From Fen-330 sp050008465 (GTDB lineage: Bacteria > Acidobacteriota > Terriglobia > Bryobacterales > Bryobacteraceae), in contig JBEKMO010000009.1 of the NCBI GenBank assembly GCA_050008465.1, positions 55,075-119,074 on the forward strand: a stretch of 64,000 nt of DNA. The letters are read 5' to 3'. Below, in pieces: positions 59,157 to 64,000 of the stretch. A program made the translations under genes and the position numbers. Below the pieces are notes generated by a model, which was not told the origin of the DNA, ran no database searches, and saw only the letters and a program-made list of their open reading frames with translations. Numbering within the stretch: the first letter of the stretch is position 1; every line of letters starts with the position of its first letter.

Positions 59157-59636
59157 ATGACAGTCCTATTGACGTTAATTCACATTTTCGTGTGCTTTTT
59201 CCTGGTCATCGTGGTGCTGCTCCAGAGTGGCAAAGCGGCCGACCTGGCAGGCGCTTTCGGTGGAATGGGTTCGCAGACGGCCTTCGGCCCGCGCGGATCG
59301 GCCACCATGCTCTCGAGAGCGACAACCATCGCCGCCGCGATGTTCATGGTGACCTCTCTCACCCTGGCGATTTTCGCCACGCGCGGTTCGACCAGCGATA
59401 AATCGGTGTTCGACAAACAGAAAGGTACCGCCACGCAGACGGCGCCGATGCCGGTGCGTGGGCCGCTGAGCCGGCCGATTCAAGGCGCGCCCGCTCCCCT
59501 GGGACCGCCTTCGATGACGGTGACGCCCGAGGGTGGCGGAACGCCGCAGACGATACCGCTGACGCTCCCACCACGGCCGGGCCAGGCAAAGCCGGCGGTG
59601 CCCGCCCAGCAACCAGCCACACCACCCAAGAAGTAG
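59157..59636 (+). CDS. secG: Preprotein translocase subunit SecG
   Basis: A 159-residue small inner-membrane subunit that aids SecYE in protein export. It has two membrane helices (LLTLIHIFVCFFLVIVVLLQ and TTIAAAMFMVTSLTLAIFAT), linked by the conserved cytoplasmic loop SGKAADLAGAFGGMGSQTAF. The last 80 residues are a Pro/Gly/Thr-rich tail (PPRPGQAKPAVPAQQPATPP) longer than in E. coli SecG. Start ATG 59157 begins the first helix. tRNA-Leu follows 13 bases later. Confidence 0.92.
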   Translation: MTVLLTLIHIFVCFFLVIVVLLQSGKAADLAGAFGGMGSQTAFGPRGSATMLSRATTIAAAMFMVTSLTLAIFATRGSTSDKSVFDKQKGTATQTAPMPVRGPLSRPIQGAPAPLGPPSMTVTPEGGGTPQTIPLTLPPRPGQAKPAVPAQQPATPPKK

Positions 59637-59648
59637 GGGTGAGGAAAC

Positions 59649-59735
59649 GCGGAGGTGGCGGAATTGGCAGACGCACTAGCTTGAGGTGCTAGCGGGAGCA
59701 ATCCCGTGGGGGTTCAAGTCCCCCTCTCCGCACCA
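59649..59735 (+). tRNA. tRNA-Leu (anticodon GAG)
   Basis: An 87-base tRNA including encoded CCA. Acceptor GCGGAGG pairs with CTCCGC at the end. The anticodon stem-loop CTAGC-TTGAGGT-GCTAG gives anticodon GAG (59683-59685). A long variable arm (GGGAGCAATCCC) and the TTCAAG T-loop are present. It is class II tRNA. A degenerate 3' half of the same tRNA lies at 62069-62130. Confidence 0.95.
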
Positions 59736-59949
59736 CAGATTCTAAAGGAGTTAAGCGGGCCGGTCCTTAAACCTCGGAAGCTTGGCCAGCAGTTTACTCG
59801 GACGTCTCCTGAACCCCAATTGCCCACCTCAAGCAACCCGGCAGGGCGCTTCCTGCGAAGTCCCGAAGAGTATCCGATCCGACTCGCTAAACCCTACAAC
59901 ATTGCTCTATGCTTATGCGGGACAGGACGCTCGCGCGAAGCCTGGGTCC

Positions 59950-61863
59950 TCACGGAACTACCTGAAAATCGGTCCACGCGGTGGCGCTGCGGGGCTGCTT
60001 GCCCGCGGCATCGACGACCGTGGCCTTCAGGTAGTACTGGCCCGGGGGCACCGCCGCGTTTAGTTTCAGCACGCCCTTCACCGCCCGTGCGAACTCGCCC
60101 GTCACCGGGACAACCGATACCGGACTACTCAGAATGGACTTGTCGTCCCGATACAACTCGATATGCGCGTCCAGCGCGGCCGGCGGCCCCGCTCTTTGGC
60201 CGTCCTTGTCGGTGGAAACCCGGAACCCAAACGACACCTGAGTGCCGGCGTGGAACTCCCGCAGAGCCTGAGAGACGTCGGTGGCGTCCGCTAGCTGGGC
60301 CGCGGCGATCCGCGGCGTGGTAAGCGCAATGTGCGCTTTCTTCAGATCGGGAATCTCGAGGTACTGTCCCGCCGATCCGAGCGTCCCCGAGAAACTGTCG
60401 CGCACCGAAGACCGGATCTGATAGGCCCCGGAGTGTTTCACCGGAACGTCCAGATTCAATACCACCCCCTGCTCCCGGAACTGCTTCACCTGGCCGCTGT
60501 CGCCGTGGATCACCAGGTGGCGGCTGCGGCTCACCGCCTCGCTTTCGAAGGGCTGCGCCGTCACCAGCACATCCAACTCCGCCTGGAGGATCCCGGAGGC
60601 ATCGGCATGGAACGTCACATCGTGCAGGTCGACATAGAGGAGATTGTGCACGACCGGCTTGCCATCGCTGGTGAGCGTGTACTGCGGCGTGAGGCGCACG
60701 TGAATTCCCGAGGCGTTATAGAGCGAAAACACGGCGCGAGACATCTGAGTTTCGGGCGTGTCGGGCTTCGGGCGAGCGGCTTCGTCGGTCTGCCCGAGGA
60801 AGCCGGCGCGGGTCCGCACGTGTAACGCGTTGCGTTTGACCTCCACGCGAATGGAATGGTCTTGGAGCTTCTTTGCGCCACCCTCGGTGACCAGACCCTC
60901 CGGCGCGCGAAATCCGATCAGATAGTAACCCTTCTGGTCCTCCTCGACTTGCTGCATCATTTCCGCATAGCCATTGCTGTTCAGCATGCAGAGCCCTCCG
61001 GTGCGCTCCGCAAACCGCTGCATCCAGACCTGCTCTGGATAGAGTCGCGAGTCGGTGAGCCCCCGTGCATCCACCGTATGGATCACCGCGCCCGCGCGAT
61101 TCGCCTTGTCCATCAATCGACGCACCGCCTCCATGGCTTTGGAATCCACGCCACTGAAAGTCGCGCCGCCCCCGGGGCCGCCCTGGAAGCTGAAGGTTCC
61201 GGTTCCCAATCCGTAGATCCCGTCCGTGAAGAACACGACTGCCTTCCGGCCTCCGGTATCGCGCAGCTCGTCTATCAGCACGTCCAGAGTAGCGAGCGGG
61301 AGCAGCGGGGTGTCTCTCCGAATGTCGGCGTTGCGCATATTCCAGCGCAGATTGTCGATGGCCGAGCGCAGAATGCGCTTGTCGGAGGTGAGCTGTTGAA
61401 ATACGCCGTTCACGTGCCCGGTCTGCCAGACCGCCACCAGATCTCCGGGCTGCATCTGCCGCTCGACGAAGTTCCGCAGCGTCCGGCGCACATACGCCAT
61501 GCTTACGAAGGACAGCGTCAGATCGTCCACCAAGAGCACCATCGAGCGGCGCACGTCCCCGGGCCTGATCACGGGCGCGAAGCCGCTGGCGGCCGGCAAA
61601 GCCATGGCTGGCTGGTTGATGGCGGGCGAGTCCAGATTGACATACGAGAAGTTCGTAATCGGCTGCGGCTTTCGGTCCAGAAAAACCTCGAAGTCGTCCG
61701 GTCCGAGGTTGGTGACACGCTTTCCTTTCGAGTCGGTCACCTCGGCATCAATCTGCACTAGAGTGGCCGTCACGCGGAACACCGTGTCGCCCGGCGGAGG
61801 CACACCAGGCTGTTCCCCTGATGCCGGCCCGCAAAGCAGGATTAGCGCAAGTGCTATTCGCAT
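59950..61863 (-). CDS. VWA-domain secreted protein (acidobacterial TIGR03436-type)
   Basis: About 637 residues with a signal peptide (MRIALALILLCGPASG). The N-terminal VWFA-related region (RVTATLVQIDAEVTDSKGKR, LVDDLTLSFVSMAYVRRTLR, AVVFFTDGIYGLGTGTF with a MIDAS-like start) is followed by a beta-sandwich (about 340-600) with no known domain. This lineage-specific family is common in Acidobacteria and has no defined role. It sits alone between a tRNA-Leu and its 3' half duplicate. Confidence 0.85.
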   Translation of the reverse strand: MRIALALILLCGPASGEQPGVPPPGDTVFRVTATLVQIDAEVTDSKGKRVTNLGPDDFEVFLDRKPQPITNFSYVNLDSPAINQPAMALPAASGFAPVIRPGDVRRSMVLLVDDLTLSFVSMAYVRRTLRNFVERQMQPGDLVAVWQTGHVNGVFQQLTSDKRILRSAIDNLRWNMRNADIRRDTPLLPLATLDVLIDELRDTGGRKAVVFFTDGIYGLGTGTFSFQGGPGGGATFSGVDSKAMEAVRRLMDKANRAGAVIHTVDARGLTDSRLYPEQVWMQRFAERTGGLCMLNSNGYAEMMQQVEEDQKGYYLIGFRAPEGLVTEGGAKKLQDHSIRVEVKRNALHVRTRAGFLGQTDEAARPKPDTPETQMSRAVFSLYNASGIHVRLTPQYTLTSDGKPVVHNLLYVDLHDVTFHADASGILQAELDVLVTAQPFESEAVSRSRHLVIHGDSGQVKQFREQGVVLNLDVPVKHSGAYQIRSSVRDSFSGTLGSAGQYLEIPDLKKAHIALTTPRIAAAQLADATDVSQALREFHAGTQVSFGFRVSTDKDGQRAGPPAALDAHIELYRDDKSILSSPVSVVPVTGEFARAVKGVLKLNAAVPPGQYYLKATVVDAAGKQPRSATAWTDFQVVP

Positions 61864-62068
61864 GGACATTGATAGACGAAAGAGTGTTCTGTCGGGTTGC
61901 AGGATAATAGACGGGAGGCGATGGAACGATAGAGTCGGTCCGAGGCCACTTTACGGTTCGGCTAACGGTGCTCAAACGGGGTTGGTGAAGCTCCAAGGGA
62001 CTCCGCGACACACGGCCCCACGAACTATCGACAGGATGAGGTCCGAGAAAACATAGGGAAACCCTGTC

Positions 62069-62130
62069 AAGTACCTTGGGGCGCCAGCGGGAGCAATCCC
62101 GCGGGGGTTCAAGTCCCCCGCTCCGCACCA
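62069..62130 (+). other. tRNA-Leu 3' half (degenerate)
   Basis: Repeats the anticodon arm (changed), variable arm GCGGGAGCAATCCCGC, T arm GGGGGTTCAAGTCCCCC and acceptor end CTCCGCACCA of the tRNA at 59649, with three differences in the last 47 bases and no 5' half. It looks like the footprint of an integration at the tRNA, or a decayed second tRNA. Confidence 0.8.
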
Positions 62131-62141
62131 AGAACGTCAGG

Positions 62142-62178
62142 AAGATAAAGGCAGCCGCCCGGTGGCTGCCTTTATCTT
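62142..62178. terminator. Terminator hairpin, 15-bp perfect stem
   Basis: AAGATAAAGGCAGCC, seven-base loop, GGCTGCCTTTATCTT. Strong stem with an A/T-rich base, downstream of the tRNA fragment. It can work on both strands. Confidence 0.8.
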
Positions 62179-62238
62179 GTCCAAACTGCAGCGGTTTTTG
62201 CAGCGCGGGGCGTTCTGCTTTGCGCTAAGCTATGACGC

Positions 62239-64000
62239 ATGCTCAGGCCGATCGTCGCGAGTGTCTGTCTTTGCCTGTTCTGCGGTTCGCTTTCCGCTCA
62301 GCCGGCGGCGCACGTTTGGGAGTTGCAGGAGATCGAGCTGCGGGCCGCCCGGCAATACGCCAACCCTTACGCGGAGGTGGTCTGCTGGGTGGACCTTAAG
62401 GGCCCCGGGTTCTCGGGAAGGGTGCACGGTTTCTGGGACGGCGGCGACATCTTCCGGGTCCGCGTCGTCGCAACGGCGCCGGGTGAGTGGAGTTGGACGA
62501 GCGGCTCCAACCAGCCCGCCGACAGCGGCCTGAATGGGAAAACCGGCGCCTTCACCGCTCAGGATTGGGCCCAACAGGAGAAGCGGCTGAACCCCAACCG
62601 GCGGGGGTTCCTGCGCTCCTCGGCCAACGGCCATGCGCTCGAATACGCCGATGGGACGCCGTTCCTGCTGGTGGGGGACACCTGGCTAGGTGCATCCACG
62701 TGGCGGCTGCCCCTGACGGACAAGCCGGCCGACCCGAACTACGAACCCGGCCCTGGCGTGACTTTCCAGCAGGCGGTGGCTCTGCGCAAGCGGCAGGGCT
62801 TCAATTCCGTAAGCATGATCGCGGCCTTTCCCACGTGGGCGTCCGACCAGTATCCAGGCACATACGCCGACCAGAGCGGCGTGTTCTACCGAAACGCCTG
62901 GGAGGCCTTCGGTATTACGGTTCGTGCCGGCACGCCAACCGCAAAAGCCATGCACGACGAACGGGGCTACCGCCCCTTCGAGATGGTTCCCAATCACGAA
63001 GGGCTGGCGGACTTCGAACGCATCGTCCCGCAGTACTTCCAGAGTCTCGACCGCAAGATCAGACTCCTGAACGAGGAAGGCTTCATTCCCATACTGGAAA
63101 CGGTGCGCCGCGACGTCTGCCCGCCCTGGAAGACCTACTTCGACTTCAACGAGTCTTACTCGCGGTTCGTCCAGTACATGGTGGCGCGCTACGGTGCGTA
63201 TAATCTCATTCTCAGCAAGCTTCACTTCGACATTTACCTCAAGGATTACAGTCTTACGGCGGAGGAGTTTCGCGAGGCTCTCAACTACCATTACCGTAAG
63301 TACGGCCCGATGCCCTTCGGCCAGCCGGTAACATCGTTGATCGACCACTCTACTTACACGACCTTTGGGCACGGCGAGAAGGTTCCCTGGCTTACTCTGC
63401 ACGCCACTGGAAACAAGCCTCGGGATCACGGCATCTATGCAGCCATAGAGACCCTGTTCCGCCTGTCGCCTCCCTATCCCGCCATCGACCTCGAGCCTCA
63501 CTTCACTGGCTGGCTGCATCCAAACAACGTCGTCGGAGGGGAGCAACCGGAGCCCGATTCGGACCGCGACAACTACTTCTCCCGTGCTCAGATGTACGGG
63601 TGTGTGCTGTCCGGAGCGCTGGCGGGACATGTGCATGGCACGGGTGCATACGACATCACGACGGACTCCGAACCTCCGGGACCACGGCCTTACTTCTGGC
63701 AGGCCTTGGGATACAAGTCGGCCGCAGCCATGCGTTGGATGCGGGACTTTTTCCTTTCCGAGGGGCCGCGCTACCGCGAGTTGCAGCTTGCCTCCGAGAG
63801 TCTGCTGCCGCGCGCAGCCGAAGGCAGTTCCGAACGCAGCCTGGACGGATGGGGGTTTCTCATGCGCACCGCGCGGAAGGACCTCGGGTTCTTCTACTTC
63901 GAGAACCGGGCACTCCGTGCGCGGACGGCCGGGTGGACTCCTTATGCTTCGTACCGCTTTACCTGGTACGACCCGCGAACCGGAGAATGGCAACCCGCTT
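62239..64000 (+). CDS. Secreted DUF5060/DUF4038 glycoside hydrolase (GH140-like), 3' end outside window
   Basis: About 587 residues are visible. A signal peptide (PIVASVCLCLFCGSLSA) is followed by a DUF5060-type domain (VWELQEIELRAARQY, GFWDGGDIFRVRVVATAPGE) and a DUF4038 apiosidase-like (beta/alpha)8 domain (LEYADGTPFLLVGDTWLGAS, ALRKRQGFNSVSMIAAF, GFIPILETVRRD, PAIDLEPHFTGW with a possible catalytic Glu), ending in RFTWYDPRTGEWQPA, the start of the collagen-binding-like C-terminal domain. It probably acts on plant cell-wall apiosyl or related polysaccharide. The window cuts it. ATG 62239 starts the signal peptide. Confidence 0.85.
   Translation, partial: MLRPIVASVCLCLFCGSLSAQPAAHVWELQEIELRAARQYANPYAEVVCWVDLKGPGFSGRVHGFWDGGDIFRVRVVATAPGEWSWTSGSNQPADSGLNGKTGAFTAQDWAQQEKRLNPNRRGFLRSSANGHALEYADGTPFLLVGDTWLGASTWRLPLTDKPADPNYEPGPGVTFQQAVALRKRQGFNSVSMIAAFPTWASDQYPGTYADQSGVFYRNAWEAFGITVRAGTPTAKAMHDERGYRPFEMVPNHEGLADFERIVPQYFQSLDRKIRLLNEEGFIPILETVRRDVCPPWKTYFDFNESYSRFVQYMVARYGAYNLILSKLHFDIYLKDYSLTAEEFREALNYHYRKYGPMPFGQPVTSLIDHSTYTTFGHGEKVPWLTLHATGNKPRDHGIYAAIETLFRLSPPYPAIDLEPHFTGWLHPNNVVGGEQPEPDSDRDNYFSRAQMYGCVLSGALAGHVHGTGAYDITTDSEPPGPRPYFWQALGYKSAAAMRWMRDFFLSEGPRYRELQLASESLLPRAAEGSSERSLDGWGFLMRTARKDLGFFYFENRALRARTAGWTPYASYRFTWYDPRTGEWQPA

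Noticed and set aside
1..64000. CRISPR array or prophage
   Set aside because: No regularly spaced repeats, cas genes, capsid, portal or integrase genes were seen.

Overview
The window looks like chromosomal DNA of a GC-rich acidobacterium, probably of the Solibacter/Bryobacter group. This is inferred from gene families rather than from a marker gene. The families are a PadR plus ADOP-type permease pair, a VWA protein of the acidobacterial type, a secreted protease ending in the Solibacter-type C-terminal domain, many hybrid signalling proteins, and several short dispersed repeats. Most of the window is ordinary single-copy housekeeping and transport DNA. Two stretches (about 8.1-15.7 kb and 26.0-30.2 kb) are clearly accessory.

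0-8.1 kb: an M50 membrane protease (cut by the window edge), an FHA-GAF-PP2C phosphatase, the wrecked remains of GDP-mannose dehydratase and GDP-fucose synthase genes, a Wzm/Wzt-type polysaccharide exporter, and a large hybrid histidine kinase. 8.1-15.7 kb: a REP-transposase stub, a HicB-HicA pair with a broken hicA, and a SIR2-like (NADase-type) gene cut in two by a 5-kb insertion. The insertion has an IS3-family transposase at one end and a matching inverted repeat at the other, and it carries a PadR regulator and an ADOP permease. Removing it restores the SIR2 reading frame exactly. A fragment of a NiFe-hydrogenase large subunit follows.

15.9-26 kb: secreted metalloprotease, SIMPL protein, AAA ATPase, YjbQ, GlmS, a GyrI-like protein with an AraC/GyrI regulator, and a ThuA protein. 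26.4-29.3 kb: a compact four-gene operon encoding a pentapeptide-repeat protein, a coiled-coil protein, a TIR-domain protein and a zinc-metallopeptidase-like protein. It is bracketed by the 3' end of thuA and a diverged second copy of that 3' end. This is the best candidate for an undescribed, possibly defensive, system. A HicB-HicA pair and a creatininase-family gene follow.

31-42 kb: a complete Kdp potassium-uptake locus (kdpF, A, B, C, a porin-like gene, kdpE) in which KdpD is split. One gene holds the histidine kinase part and two separate genes each hold an N-terminal KdpD/USP module. 42-49.5 kb: an M24 peptidase, a prolyl oligopeptidase, and an HlyD-type adaptor with two MacB-type permeases but no ATPase. 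49.6-64 kb: a Ser/Thr kinase with no normal start codon, a GH5-like hydrolase, a methyltransferase, MutL, succinate-semialdehyde dehydrogenase, a receiver protein, SecG, tRNA-Leu(GAG), a VWA protein, a 3' tRNA-Leu fragment, and a DUF5060/DUF4038 glycosidase running off the end.

Gene remnants are unusually common (GMD, GFS, RAYT, hicA, SIR2, hydrogenase, ThuA, cyclophilin, a possible TolC-like fragment and a tRNA half), so the region has been repeatedly inserted into and trimmed.
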